From Camellia lanceoleosa (taxonomy: Eukaryota > Streptophyta > Magnoliopsida > Ericales > Theaceae), in NCBI GenBank assembly GCA_025200525.1, contig CM045761.1, positions 138,014,223 to 138,078,222 of the forward strand: a DNA stretch of 64,000 nucleotides. Reading direction: 5' to 3'. Within the stretch, counting starts at the first letter, position 1. The number at the start of each line of letters is the position of its first letter. The notes beneath the pieces were generated by a model. It saw only the letters and a program-made list of their open reading frames with translations. It was not told the origin of the DNA and searched no databases. The translations under genes were made by a program, and so were the position numbers. Shown in pieces: positions 24,614 through 37,689 of the stretch.

Positions 24614-27076
24614 CTTCATCTTCCTCTTCAGCTCCCAACTCCTTCACCCTCTGTTTTTGCCATTTTCGAGCTCCAGTCTCCATTTTCGCCGCTGCAGTTC
24701 GAGCTTTCGAGGGAGAGGGCTTCGCTTCGTCCTCATTTACTGGTGAGTTTCCCCCCATTTTTTTCATCGCATTCCACTTTTCTTCATGCTTTTTGCGATT
24801 TTCTGCCACTGTTTTTCGTGTTTTCATGCCATTGTGCTTTGCATTCTTTGTTTGCGCCTACTCGTGCCCCCTTTCTTTGTTTAGAGCGTACACACTCTAG
24901 GTCAAACTTGAAACATTGGGAATGGTTTGAACTTGTTCATCCCGTTTCTGGGATGAACAGTTTGAATCTGGGTTGGGCCGAGCTAAACGCTCGTTTTGAT
25001 CCGTAGGTAGAGTGATAACCGAGCAAAAAACTGTTTGTGACTTCTTGTAGAAGCTGCGACCGGGCTGAATAGCCCGTTAGATCGGTGAGGAGAGCGAACT
25101 GAACTGAGACCCTTTGTCTGAAACCTTAACCGCGCTGAAGGATCAACAGGATCCCTCACTAGTTGTCAACCGAGCTATACCGAACTAGAAGGATTGAAGG
25201 CTTATGTGGTGGAACCGAGCTAGGATTGTCAAAACACCAAGTCCTTAACCGAGCAATTCCGATAGGAGCCGTGCGATATCTGCCGTGCTAACCCTTGGAC
25301 TCATTTTTAATATGCAGAACAATTAGGACCGACCAAGCCCGTCCAACATTTTTGACCGAGTTATACACAAAAACCCAATAAAACCGAGATAATGGGGAAG
25401 TACCGATTCATGGTTAGCTCACCCGGCACGATGGTAGAATTTAGAAGGGAATACAACGTTCCTGATGACGTCATCTTAGAACTTGCCAAAAAGGGGGATA
25501 CGCCGTGGGGAGACTTAGACCGGTGCCCCTTCACGGTCGTTTCCATTGTCGATGGAGAGCTCCGCTTCCCGGTGCAACCATTGATCTGCGAATTTTTGAG
25601 GCAGACAAGGCTTTGCCCGAGCCAGGTTTCCACCAATACGTACAAGATAATAAATGGCGTTGCTGAGCTGAACCAAAGGCTCGGTCTCAATCTCGGTCTC
25701 GCAGAAATTTTTCACCAATACAGCCTTAGTAAGAATAAGGGTGGGTTTTGCTATTACCTCAAAGTCAAGAAGGGCCGAGCAAAACTCATCGAAGGCAACC
25801 CAGACAAAGAAGCCAACGATGACGACTTCCTCTGGGTGTCCGGTAATTACGAGGACACAGAGGCGCCCATACCGGGCTGGTATATTAGGAAAGATTTCGG
25901 CCATTCTGGTGAGTATCCCGGCTCACCGTGCTATCTGCATAATACGTTAATTTTTTTTTTACTTTGCACCGGTCTGACACTTGTCTTCCTTTTGCAGATA
26001 GACACTTGGCGGCGGACTATCATCAGGCCGACCCAGAAGCAATCCGAGCTCTGCTTCGTCACCCCGAGGAAAAGAGACAAGCCTCGAAATTGCTCGGCTT
26101 CGAACAAACATACAACTACCAGGCGCCGCGTAAAAGCCGCGTGACTGATTTTCTGCGCGCTCCGTCTCCAGAGCCAGATCCAACTCTTCCACCGATCAAA
26201 TTGGTTCCACTCATCGCCGAGCAAGAGATGGCGAAAATTCGAGCGATCAAGTCTATGATCACCGGAGACGAAGGCGAGTCCCAGCGTCCAGAAGCGGCCG
26301 GGGGAACTTCCTTAGCCCCAGCCGGTCAAACCAAAGCCATTCTTGCACTTGCCAGCGAGCAACAGGCTGGCCGGTCAAAGAAAAGGCCCAGGAAGGATCT
26401 GGCCGGGCAGAACCTCATTGATGAAGACTCAACCGAGGTCGCCTCCACCAAGCCGGGTGACTAGGCCGAGCAACCATGGGCCAAGAATCCAAAAGGCAAG
26501 GGTTTAGCCACGCCCTACTGGCGCCTGAAGTTCGCAGGTGACAAGGATTACTCCTTTGGTTTCAACATGACCAAGGGGTTAATCCTTCCAGCGGACATAA
26601 AGAAACACGATGAGCTATCCGACCTAAAGGTCTTACACTCGACTGCCAAATCCATCGTGCTGGTAAGCTTTCAATTTTTTCTTCAACTATTTGCTCGGTT
26701 TTTGCTCGGTTTCACAAATACTTACAACCTTTCTCTTGCATGCAGGCCGCACAAAAGAATTATCTGGCGCACGATCGGATGATAAAGGTGCGCCAGAGCT
26801 TGCGCGATACGATCGCCGAGAACAAAGAACAGAAGGCCGAGCTGGCCAAGCTGAAGGTGGCGAACGAGGCTATCGCGGCGGAGCGAGATAAGCTGCAGCA
26901 GAAGGTCGACCGAGCTGATGCTGAAAAGCAGGAGGCTGTGAAGAAGACCAAAGCTCGGTACCTCGCCGAGCTGAGGAAGCTTCGTGACGCCAACAAAGAA
27001 GCTTTGGAGAAGGCGGTCGAGGACGCAGAAGACCGAGGATATAAGCAGGGCGAGAAGACCTACGAGCGCCAGGTCC
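24576..27076 (+). pseudogene. Antisense accessory gene of truncated retroelement B
   Basis: Second copy of the gene at 13746-16700, closely similar throughout. The leader exon ends at 24742, and the introns are 24743-25317, 25909-25997 and 26663-26745. The coding start is 25392. The N-terminal domain (CPFTVVSIVDGELRFPVQPL) is intact and continues through the exon 2-exon 3 splice in frame into DRHLAADYHQADPEAIRALL. It keeps the tryptophan codon and the exon 3 reading frame that are lost in copy A, but has a stop at about 26461 (TAG). The coiled-coil exon (RADAEKQEAVKKTKARYLAE) is undamaged until the element is cut off at 27076. It shows the ancestral exon structure better than copy A. Confidence 0.75.
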
Positions 27077-27090
27077 TTCCAAACTAATTT
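27072..27090. other. Rearrangement junction with templated filler
   Basis: Retroelement homology (GCGCCAGGTCC) stops at about 27077. The next bases give TCCTTCCAAACTAAT, which also occurs at about 2153-2167 and 27228-27242 inside the duplicated segment. Homology to the start of copy 1 (AATTTTATATTATTATT, 2013 onward) begins at about 27086. Short overlaps (TCC and AAT) lie at both sides of the filler. Confidence 0.7.
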
Positions 27091-27496
27091 TATATTATTA
27101 TTTAATTTTAATATTAATTTTTAATTATTTATTTATACCCATGCATAGCACGCGTAATATGTTAGTTTAAATATAATCAAAAAGCCTCTATATAGTTTTG
27201 AACTAAAGTGTTACTGTTAGTTTTTCCTTCCAAACTAATGGAATGTGTATTACACACACCATTTTTTAGAGTTTGCTTGGCTTTATGAAAAATTAAAGTG
27301 AAATTAAGGCCTGGTTTGCCATGTCTTAAAAAAGACAAAAAGTCTACTTAAAAAGTTAAAAAGTTATCACTATTCACCAAAAAAAATTAAAAAATTAAGT
27401 TTACACATAATTAAATTTCAAACAACTCTGACGTCCCACAGGCGGAGCTAACGTTTTGGAAAAATTGCACTTATTTAGATACACAAATAACACGGT

Positions 27497-27820
27497 GATG
27501 TTCGGCCCGTGCGGGCCCATCACGAGTCCCGTTTTAATAATTTAAACCGTTCAATGTGTAGAATTCGTCGAGTACTAAGTGCGTGTAAAAAATCACGCTG
27601 ATCGGATATCGGTAATTATATGATCAAATCAATTAAAATTTATAAAACGGATGATGTTATAGTTAACGGTTGAAAAAAACTAATTCAATCAAATAACTAT
27701 CGATATCTGATCAATATGATTTTTTATAAACATATAGTACTCGACGAGTTGTATATATTGAACAGTTTTGATTAGCTAAATGGGACCCATGGGGGGCCCC
27801 CACGGGCTGAACAATACCTC
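27497..27820. mobile_element. Long-hairpin MITE (copy 2 counterpart of 2421-2752)
   Basis: Same inverted arms and the same neighbouring sequence as 2421-2752, with point differences such as GTGCGGGCCC in place of GAGGGGGCCC. Confidence 0.75.
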
Positions 27821-28486
27821 CAATTCAATGCCCTAAAAGCAGGGAATCATATCCCAGCGTACACTCTGCACACGCTGTCCTGAATTCATCCCACCGTGCC
27901 ACCTATTTCATCCCAATATTCTCCTATGCACTAATTTATATTATTTTTTAATACACATTTTTTCATAAAAAGTTATCCCAAACAACCATTTTTTTTTCTC
28001 AACTTTTTATTCTAAAAAGTCAAAAAGTACACTTATTTAAGACACTACAAACAACTCCTTAAAACAAAAAGGCAATTTTATCTAATTTTCTCCAAACCTA
28101 AAATGAGATTAATATGCTAATTAAAATAAAAAAAAATAACATAAAATATTATAAAGAATTTATCTAAAATATAAATATAATTAAGAATTGATTTAAAATA
28201 TAATAAAATTAATAATAAACAAGAATTGATCTAACATATAATTAAATTGAAATTAGATTAACATGATAAGAACTATAATAAATAATTAAGAATTTACAAT
28301 TAATTATAATTTAATTGAATTAATGATAGTTATTATAAATTATGTGTATTAAGGAGGAGAGAGAAAGAAATAAAAAAAATATATAAGATTTGAGAATATT
28401 ATATTTATTTCATATCTATAATTAATAATGATTATGAAAACTTTCTGACCACATTTAATTATAAAGAATAAAATATTTGGATGCAG

Positions 28487-28882
28487 TTTGCCTCCAATCC
28501 GAAATTGGATTGGACAGTATTGTTTGGCTTGTGGGGGCCCACCACGAGTTTCGTTTTAATAATTTGAACCATTCAATATGTAGAACTCGTCGAGTACTAT
28601 ATGTCTGTAAAAAATCACGTTGATCGGATATCGATATTTATGTAATCAAATTAGTTTTATATTAAAAAAAAATAGACCATGAACAAATTAACGGTTGACA
28701 AAAAACTGATTCAATAAGACAGTTATTGATATCAGATTAACGTGATTTTTTACAAGCATATAATACTCGACGAGTTTTACATATTAAATAATTTAAATTA
28801 TCAAAATAACACTTATGATGAGTCTTTTTAAATCAAATAATACTGCCTAATCCGATCTCGAACTAAAAACAATCTACTCCCA
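28487..28882. mobile_element. Long-hairpin MITE (copy 2 counterpart of 3417-3812)
   Basis: Same ends (GGATTGGACAGTATTG left, TACTGCCTAATCC right) and the same inverted CTCGTCGAGTACT blocks. Confidence 0.75.
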
Positions 28883-28951
28883 ATACTTTTGGGTCAAACT
28901 GTAATAGGATAAACGTAGTTTAATCCAAAAAAATATAAGAGTGGAGTCATT

Positions 28952-29241
28952 GGGTATGTTTGGTTTGTGTTTGAGAGATGTGTTTTAGAGATAAAAAGTA
29001 CGAAAACATGTTTGGTTTGGTTTTTTGGAAAATTTGTTTTGGAAAATTGTTTTGAGAGAGAGTTTTGGAAAAAGTGATTGATTTGATGTGTGTGTGAGAG
29101 AGATTTGTTTAGAAAACTTGTTTGGTTTGTGTGTTTTGGAAAAAAATTTTGAAAAAACTTATTTGGTAGAAAAAATTTCTAAAATTTGTTTGTAGAGAAA
29201 ATTTCTGAAATTTTTTTCAGAAACACAAACCAAAGCTACCC
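28952..29241. mobile_element. Tourist/PIF-like MITE, private to copy 2
   Basis: 290 bp with inverted ends: GGGTATGTTTGGTTTGTGTT on the left and AAACACAAACCAAAGCTACC plus C on the right. ATT flanks both sides (28949-28951 and 29242-29244), and copy 1 is uninterrupted at this point (near 3880). The GGG..TGTTTGG terminus and 3-bp duplication are typical of Tourist MITEs mobilised by PIF/Harbinger transposases. Confidence 0.85.
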
Positions 29242-29299
29242 ATTGTATTCCAAGCGAGATTTACGTACAGTGGACAAAAAGCTGTTCGACAATGACAAT

Positions 29300-32118
29300 G
29301 GGGTGTTTTGTTTACACGACCAAACCCGCCCTATGGGTTTAGCATCAGAATGTGGCGATGTCAAGAGATTACCAAAGGCACCTTAATCAAGATATCTGAA
29401 ATCTGAGTTCGGAACTGGCGGAAGCCAAAGCGATAAATAACTAGTGTCCATAGAGCATGTTAATCGTATGCCAAAAACATTTTCATACATTTATCGTTCA
29501 CTACCAAGATCTGATATACACAATCATTACAGACATTGATGCGGGGACTCGGTCCCTCGATAACAAGATCTGATAAAACAGTCTATACAAGACAACGATA
29601 ACAAGATAAGGAGACCTATGGGACACAAAAACACCCCAAGCCATGGCATGGCGTCTCGGAACCTCACGGTGAGGCACAAAGGTGGTGACAAAGCGGGGAC
29701 CAATCCCACGCTCCTAGCTCGGTGCGGTGGTGTGCACCTACATATATATATAAGCGGTGAGCTAAAGCCCAGTGAATAACATACTGATGTAAAGAGGTTA
29801 TGAATGAATGTCCTTACAATAATGAAATCAATTCATTATCTGATTTCAATCTTCGATATTTGATCAATCAAGATTTCAATCAATCAGTCATATGTGGTAC
29901 ATCCATTAGCCTATAAACAGTAGGTCCAAAAGGACCGGACCACTCTGTCACGACCCAACAATAATGATGGCCATCAATCAGTATGGTTTCACAAGGAAAC
30001 CAAGCGAGCTCGAGGTGCTAAGGATGCCTGTCTGATTAAATCTGAGGACATACATTCATTCAATAAACAATATCAGTTCAATAAACAATTGTTCGAGATT
30101 CAAAATATAACCATTTGAACATATCTTTACTGTCTGTTACTCACGGTGATTGGGCTATCGAGCTAGAGCGCGTCCAGAGAGTCAACCCTAAACAGTCAAT
30201 CAAATAGAACACACACTAAGTTTAAGATGAAAGGATGATAATTAAATCCCTGAATTCCTCGGTGTGGGTCTATGTCTACATCCTCATTAAGATGCACTAA
30301 ACTAGGACTAAGAATGGCTATGATGCGATGAGGATGCAAAAATGCACTTAGAAAACAATTTGAATTTTCATTGAGCAGGGGCCTCCGCTCGGCCTTGAGT
30401 TTCCTTCGGCGGACAAGCACCTAAAGGCCCACGCTCGGCGTACATTCCGCCGCCGAGCGGTGATGAAAGGTGCAAAAATCTTTGGATCGCGATTTTCCTT
30501 TCGGCGTTAAAATCCCCGCTCGAGCGGACTGTAAAACAATGCAAGAAAATACTGGGAGCATGCATTCCCCGCTCGAGCGACACTTCCTTCGGCGGACGTC
30601 TAAATCTGGAAAATCCATTCGACCTCTGAGTTTCAAACCAAGTTTTGATGCTCCAAATTCGATCCTCTTGGGCCCATTTTCTGGAAAACCCTTTCAAACA
30701 CATAGAATAACAAGTTCTAAAACTCAATTTAAGAAATCAAGGCCCAAGGGTGTTTCAATTAAACTCAATTTCAAACCATTTCCAAGAATACTTTCAAAAC
30801 ATGACATGCATGATCTTTAAACCAATTTTCAATCTTCAAATCTTGCTCTCAAGAGCTCATTAGTTGGAGAACAAAGTGAAAACATGGACTAAAGCTTAGA
30901 CATGAACATGCATGTACAATCAACCATGAGTTCAACTCCAAATTCACTAATCTCTACATCATGCAACAATGGAGCTCCAATTCAACATTCTTGAACTTCA
31001 AACATGGCAATGATGCATGAAACATGCATGATGGAGCTTAAAGATGACAAGATGACAATGAATTTCTTACCTAGAGTGTTAATTCAAGGTGTGGAAGCTA
31101 GATTATGCCAATTTACACTTTAATTCCAAGCAATCCAAGCCAATTCACCAAGATGAGTTCAACTCTCTCTCTCACTCTCTCTAAGTTTTGGTGGCTAGGA
31201 AGAAAGAAATGGTGAGCAAGAGTCTAAGGTAAGGCTCATTACAATTAATAACAATTAATAAACAAGAGCTCCACTCAAGGGCAATTCGGTAAATATATCT
31301 AAGTTTGCAATTAACTCGATTCAATCTAATTTAATCATTCCTAATCAATTTTCGATAAAAATATCATTAAATCACAAATATTATCTGATTACAAAACATC
31401 AAACGGTTTCTAAATCGTCACGATAAGGCCTTCAATTAGCGATTTAAACATAAAATGCAAGCAGATAATCACACAAGTCAACAGATACAATATGTAATTA
31501 AATAGACAAACTCATTCGGTTTTGATTTGATTTAGATTCGGTTTGTTCAAGAGTTCATCCAGTTCACTTATCGATCGATGCTTGATTCGGTTTAGCAATG
31601 ATCAAGAGGTAATTGATGGTTTAACTTGATGTCGATCTGAGGTTATTCTGATTTGATTTTGAGTCAACTTATGGCTTTTAGCTTTGAAAAAGTTATTTTG
31701 ACCTGCTTGGTTAAACTTATTTCAAGCGACCGATTCTAATAGCTTATTTTAACTCAAAAAAACTGATTCTGAGAAGCTGCTCACCCCTTGCTTCTGATTA
31801 TCAGCTTCTGCTGTGGACATGTTAATTTATGGTTATACTCTTAAATTTTTTTATTTTTTATTTTTTTTAAAATAGAAAAAAACTCAAATGGACTATAGAT
31901 TATTATTATTATTATTTATGAGAAATGTAGACAAATAAAAAATAAAAATTAATTGAAAAAGCTATTTCACAGCTTATTTAACAAACACTACTCAGCAACT
32001 TAAATCTATAATCCAACAGCTACACCAAACAGATTAACAACTTCTGATTAAAGTCATAATCTATAATCTGTTAAGTTATAATCTATAAGCTTTTTTAACA
32101 ACTACACCAAACGAGGCC
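29300..32118. mobile_element. 2.8-kb composite insertion private to copy 2
   Basis: Copy 1 reads ACAATGTTGTATGACTG without interruption. Copy 2 is split at AAT (29297-29299 and 32119-32121). The left end GGGGTGTTTTGTTTAC and the inverted right end GGCCTCGTTTGGTGTAG are diverged relatives. The interior at about 29560-31500 looks like retrotransposon LTR sequence on the reverse strand: a GTAAGAAATTC splice-like motif, a GAGAGAGTTGAAC leader, and TGTCACGACCC at 29948 on the plus strand. It contains CCGCTCGAGCGG palindromes, one of which also occurs in the solo LTR near 49711. Open frames here (30196-30420, 30368-30727, 30470-30820) overlap on both strands and show no domain. Confidence 0.65.
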
Positions 32119-32121
32119 AAT

Positions 32122-35114
32122 ATTGTATGACTGTAATCATTAACACAGAAATACACATATGTAGCAAAAAATAAAGTCACATCCCTAAGATGATGACCTC
32201 GTTAACATTGAGATGAAATGTCAAAAATTACAGGACCACGTGAAGAGTCACGTTTGCAACGTGATGTCCAAATACTAGTACTAGGGTACTGATTCTGATT
32301 CTTCTTCGTCACTCTCTGAGTGGTGTTTTGAGAAATTAATAAAAAATTAATTTTTTGATTTTTTTAATAATTTTTTTAATAAAAAATTGAGTTATTTTAA
32401 ATAAAAAAATTAACTTTTTTTTTTGATTAAAAAGTTAAAAAGTCAAAAACACTGAGCCAAAGTCAAGACAACTTTGCGTTCCATTTTTACACAACCAGAC
32501 AATGCGATAGTTTGAATTGACTACATATGTTTTTAATGGACACACGTTAACAAATGTTTGGAGAGACAAAGTCCTGCGCCGTGTATGTACAATGGGGAGT
32601 GTTTGGGAAGTTAGATTGAAGGCAATAATGAATTTGGGATGCGTGAGTAGGGGTGGTCATGTCTTTAAAATTTTTTAAAAATTTGTATGTTATACTAATA
32701 ATTAGTAAAATAATTTTAAATTAGATTACTTGGTACCCTTAAAATTTTAGTAGTTGGTATCTTTAAATTATTTATATTACAACTGTTAAAAATAATTTTT
32801 AAATTGAGTTTTATCAAATATTAATCTATTTTATTTGTTTTCTGTATTATTTGTTATATTTCTATATTGTTTAAAGTTATTTGTATTATTTTATTTGTTA
32901 CTATGTTTATATGTCATTTATGTTTTTGTTTCTTCTTTTATAGATCACATTTTAATTTATTTAAGCATCTTATTTTGCATTTATTCTTGTTTGTTCATTA
33001 TCTAGAAATAGGAATATTGTCTAGAAATAAATATTATCTACTTCAACATGACATTCTTAAAATAAGTTAATAAAACTTAATACTGCTTATCAAACAGATT
33101 ATTATTATACTCATAAAAATATATATTTTCAATTATATAATTTTTTTTAAAACTAAACTGCATAATAAGATGAAAGATGATTTTGTAACAAATTACTTGA
33201 TCATATTTATTGAGAAAAATATTAATTAACGCTTTAATGTCAAGTTTATCATAGATGTTTATATATATATATATATATAAAATAAAAAGTGACGATTATA
33301 ATATTTTTAAATAGTTAATTTTACTAGACAGAAACATAATATTAGTTAATATTTTGTTAAGTTAATGTACATTATAAATATGACCAATTATATTTTTGTT
33401 CTCAATTATGTTGACAAAAAATTTCCAATTAATAGTAATATTATTCTCTCTTTTTTATGCTGGTATAAATCAAAATTTAAAATTTTATAATAATTTTTTT
33501 TTGATGAAAAGTTACAATGTTTTTATCCCCCCAAAATTGAAATCCTTGATTGAGGCTAAATAGTTAATAAAGACAAAATAGACTAAAATAGTTAATAAGA
33601 CAAAATATCACATCTAAATCATAATCATTTAAGATTTTCTCTCACAATCATCAAATCAACTAAATAATAACCAACTATCGTCTCAAGCACAACTGTTTTA
33701 GTAAGATTAAAATCACTAAAAAATCAAAAGTAAACTAAAATAACTTACTTTCAAATGAGGTCAATAATTCATTAGTAGTTATCACAATGAAATTTTACGT
33801 TATGGATGGGTTATGTGTCTAGTTAGGGGAGGGTTTATAATAATTCATTTTGTCCTAGTATTATATTGGGGGTGACGGATTGGGGCAGGTGTAGAGTAGA
33901 AGACGGGACGAGTTTATTTGTAAGTTGAATAATGAGAATTTTAATGAAAATTTTAGATAATACAGTATATTACGTTTAATGATTTATATTTAATAATAAT
34001 TATATGATATAAGATAAAAAAAAAATAAATCAGTGAAAATTAATATAAAGTATAATATTTTAGTATTTTAATTTTATTATAATAAAAAAAATTAAATTAT
34101 ATATATAAATATAAGTAATAAATATTATCGAGGCAATGTTGTGGTAAAGCGGGGCGGAGAGAAGCAAAACTCATCCCTGTCCCACTTCTGAATAGGGGCA
34201 AAGAAAATCTATGCGTAACAGGGTGGAAGAAAATGACCATCCTATTTACAACTAAACACAAAAATAATAGCTCTAATATTTATTTATTAATGTGAGTTTA
34301 TTTCAGAGTATTTGGTGTAATAGTTTACTTAAATTTTCTCACACAATGTTTGGATTTGACTCTCCATAGCTACTTAGTAGATTAAAACATATACTATTAT
34401 TATAATATATATATAGAGAGAGAGAGGCAGTGTTCGAGTCAAACAGGCAGGAGAAGCAAAACTTATTCCTACCCCAATTCCTAATCGGAGTGGAAAAAAT
34501 CCATGCGGAATGAGACCAGAGAAAATGACCATCATATTTATCACTAAACACAAAAATAACAGTTCTAACATTTATTTATCAATGTGAGTTTATTTCTGCG
34601 TGTTTGGTGTAATAGTTTACTTAAATTTTCTCACAAATGTTTGGATTTGACTCTCCATGGCTACTTAGTAAGATTAAAACATATAAATGTATATACTATT
34701 ATTATAAAAAAAAATTATTTTAGTTTCATTACTTTTGTATTATATACTATTTTAGTTGAAAAATTAAATTGTAAATGAAAATTAAATTTATCAAAAAATT
34801 ACATCAAATTAAATAATTATAGTTCAACAACACGTACTTATAAAAAAAACCCAAACAAACTCAACAATCACCAGATCTTTATCACAGCAAAAAATAGGTT
34901 AAACACAAAGAAATAAACAATTAAATACAATCTAATAATTATAAAAATAATATTATTTGTCATTAATAATTTTTGACTCACTTATCTTCTGAATTAAAAT
35001 ATATGAGTAGTGACAGAGAAAAAATTTCAAGGTAGAAGAAGCACATATTAGTCACAACACTGAAAAAAAAAAAAAAAAAAAAAAAAACCCCACAATAAGC
35101 AAGAATGAGATACT
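32122..35114. other. Copy 2 intergenic DNA, counterpart of 3943-6956
   Basis: Matches copy 1 with scattered point changes and microsatellite length differences. Includes the two-unit direct repeat at about 34128-34706. No gene seen. Confidence 0.6.
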
Positions 35115-35741
35115 CCGGGGCCTAAAGTCAATAATCAACTAATAAATTTTTGGAGCCCTTCACATTTTTTTTTTCATTGAATGAAAAAAAATGAACAAAA
35201 AAAAATGAAGATAAAAGACAAAATTTGGGTCAAAATTACAAAAAATATTTAGTATTACATTATAACAATTAATAAGTGTCGTTTGATCCTCGCTCTTCTT
35301 GCATTTTTAGAAGCAAATAAATTAATCATACTTGTATATTCTATTTTTTTGCAAAATCATTTTCAAAGAATAACAATGCTAATTATTTTAAATGGGCCTT
35401 TCAATTTTTTAATAGGTTAATTTATTTTAAGTTAGTTTAGGTCTTCCTTAATTTTTTTTTAAGATTTAAAATATACCTAATATATTACAATAAACTATAA
35501 TAGGAGGACCCTTTTTTGGGTCTATTTTTAGTGGATTACAATGTTAATTTTTTTGAATGGGCCTTTTAATTTTTTAATGGGTCAATTTATTTTAAGTTAA
35601 TTTGTATTTTCTCTTTGATTTTTTTAACTTAAAATATACCTAATATATTACACTATACCACAATAAAAATGACCCCTTTTTTAGATATATTTTGAAGGGC
35701 CATAGGCCATGGCCTTGTTGGCCAATGCGCAGGGCTAGCAC
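35115..35741. mobile_element. Copy 2 counterpart of the 6956-7606 DNA element, left end deleted
   Basis: The right end is preserved as CGCAGGGCTAGCACTTATG. The left end begins abruptly at CGGGGCC after GAGATACT, so about 50 bp including the terminal motif have been lost compared with copy 1. Confidence 0.6.
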
Positions 35742-35806
35742 TTATGTGCAATTAATGAGATTCAATATTATAATTATGATTAGAATTACATCAACTTAGC
35801 TTATAA

Positions 35807-36648
35807 GAGCATCTCTAACGGTTGATCAAACTTTTCACCAAATCTGAGTAAAAAAATCACTCTTTCTCCAATTTGATACCACTCACTCCAACGGTGAGCA
35901 TCAAAAGGGGGAGGGACGACCGGTTGGTCGACCCGTAAGGCCATTATTATTTTTTTTTCTGTTCTTTTATGTGGCAGAGGAGGAGGATCCCCTTCTTATC
36001 AATGGATTTGTGAAGGAAACTCAAGCATACATGGGTGCCATGAAGAGACTAGAGAATCCTCACCTTTAATGAAGAAATCTACCATCCCACTCAACATCTG
36101 AGTTTCTTACACAACCAACATGCCCAGAAAAGAAATAAGCTTTCTCCATTTCATGATCCTGCCAATTCTGCAATAATGATGGTGAAATATGAATTCGTAA
36201 ACAGGAGACACAGCATGCCTATGTTTTGGTTGAACAGGAGACTGATCCAAAGAGACCACTTCATGTTGAACATAATGGCCATCATTTCTTTTCTTTGGTG
36301 ATTGACCGGTTGGTTGACTGGCCGGTCAACCGGGTAGGCAAAAATAATATATATTTTTTTTTTTACCTGTTTGAATCTTTTTTGACCGGTTTGAACCTAC
36401 CTAATTTAAAGGAAACTAGGCGGCCGGTTGGTTAACCGACCGGGCAACCGGGTGGTTGACCGGTGTACCACTTTCAACGGTCAGTAACAGTGATTTGATA
36501 AAATCTGTGTCCTGGTATCAGTTTGATGTTTTGTTTGCTAAATTCTCAGTTTGATATGAGTTTGGTGCAACGGTTGGAGCTTCAAAAAGTGAGTTTTTCA
36601 TCAAATTTTGAATCTGATGCTAGGTTTGGTTCACCGTTGGAGATGGTC
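35807..36648. mobile_element. PIF/Harbinger-like element private to copy 2, with exon-like cargo
   Basis: Inverted ends GAGCATCTCTAACGG and CCGTTGGAGATGGTC, flanked by TAA on both sides (35804-35806 and 36649-36651). Copy 1 is uninterrupted (near 7658). GAGCATCTCYAACGG with TAA duplication is characteristic of PIF/Harbinger. No transposase. The interior has an acceptor-like site, TTCTTTTATGTGGCAG at 35962-35977, followed by an open stretch (EEEDPLLINGFVKETQAYMG...) to a stop at 36067-36069, which looks like a captured host exon. CCGGTTGGTTGACCGG-like repeats lie in both arms. Confidence 0.85.
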
Positions 36649-37006
36649 TAAATCTGCAATCAACAACTCAATTGAATCTACTATTAATAATAATATCAAC
36701 TCAACTTAAAAAGCCTCATAATGTAGAGAAACAATCAACTAAACAAATTACTTAATGAGAAAGAAATGATCAATTGATTTAATTTTTACCATTGATTTCC
36801 TAGTTAAAAGTATACAAGAATGGCGCAAAAAATATAATGGAACACTTCTAAAATTTTAAATATATAAAGAAATATTACATGATTTAAGGAAAGATACTAT
36901 TATAATTTTATAAAAGATAGATAAGATATAAATTACATGTATAAGAGTAATAATATAAATATTCGAAACTTAGGAGACAGGTGAACCCCTAATACTATAC
37001 TCCCAT

Positions 37007-37689
37007 GTAGGGATGTAAGAAAAATAAAAAAAAAATCAACCAAACTGATTGAATCGAACCAAACTAGCTATATTTGGTCTGTTTTTTCAACAAGAATCGG
37101 TCTGTATGGTTTTTAAATTTAAATTTTTTCAGTTTTCGATTCGGCATCGGTTTAAGCACCTTGTGCACCGATCTAAACCGAAACTGACCAATTCAACGCA
37201 TATTGTATTTATAATATATATATATATATATATATAATCTAATAGTCTAATGATATTAATAAGTATAATAAATTATTAACCTTAATTAATTAACCTTATC
37301 ATCTTTATAATCTAAGTTTGTAAACTCTTTTTATATATAATCTTAACTCTAACTCGTTATTCTTGAAACCTTCGTATTTCTTTTTTTTTGTTAATTTAGG
37401 AATTAAAAGGTATGTATTAAATGGATGGATTGGATATGTTTGAAATAGTAAACAAATAACTAATTTAATATTTTTATATAGATTAATGATTGTATTTAAA
37501 AGTGGCTCAATTTTAAAAAATTCTAAACCGATTAAACCGCATCAAATCGAACTGTTTAAATTGGTTCGATTTGGTGCGGTTTAATGTGAGAAGCGATCTG
37601 TATCGGTATTCAAAATAATAAAACCGATATTATCAATTCGGTGTAATTTTTTATCTAAATATTGATCGTATCAAACTGATTACATCCCT
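37007..37689. mobile_element. hAT-like element (copy 2 counterpart of 8012-8690)
   Basis: Same ends and the same ACTCCCAT duplication (36999-37006 and 37690-37697). The insertion therefore predates the copy 1 / copy 2 duplication. Confidence 0.85.

Noticed and set aside
36226..36435. 69-residue frame within the PIF-like element
   Set aside because: It runs from the interior into the GACCGG repeats and a T run, and ends in element sequence; no conserved features.
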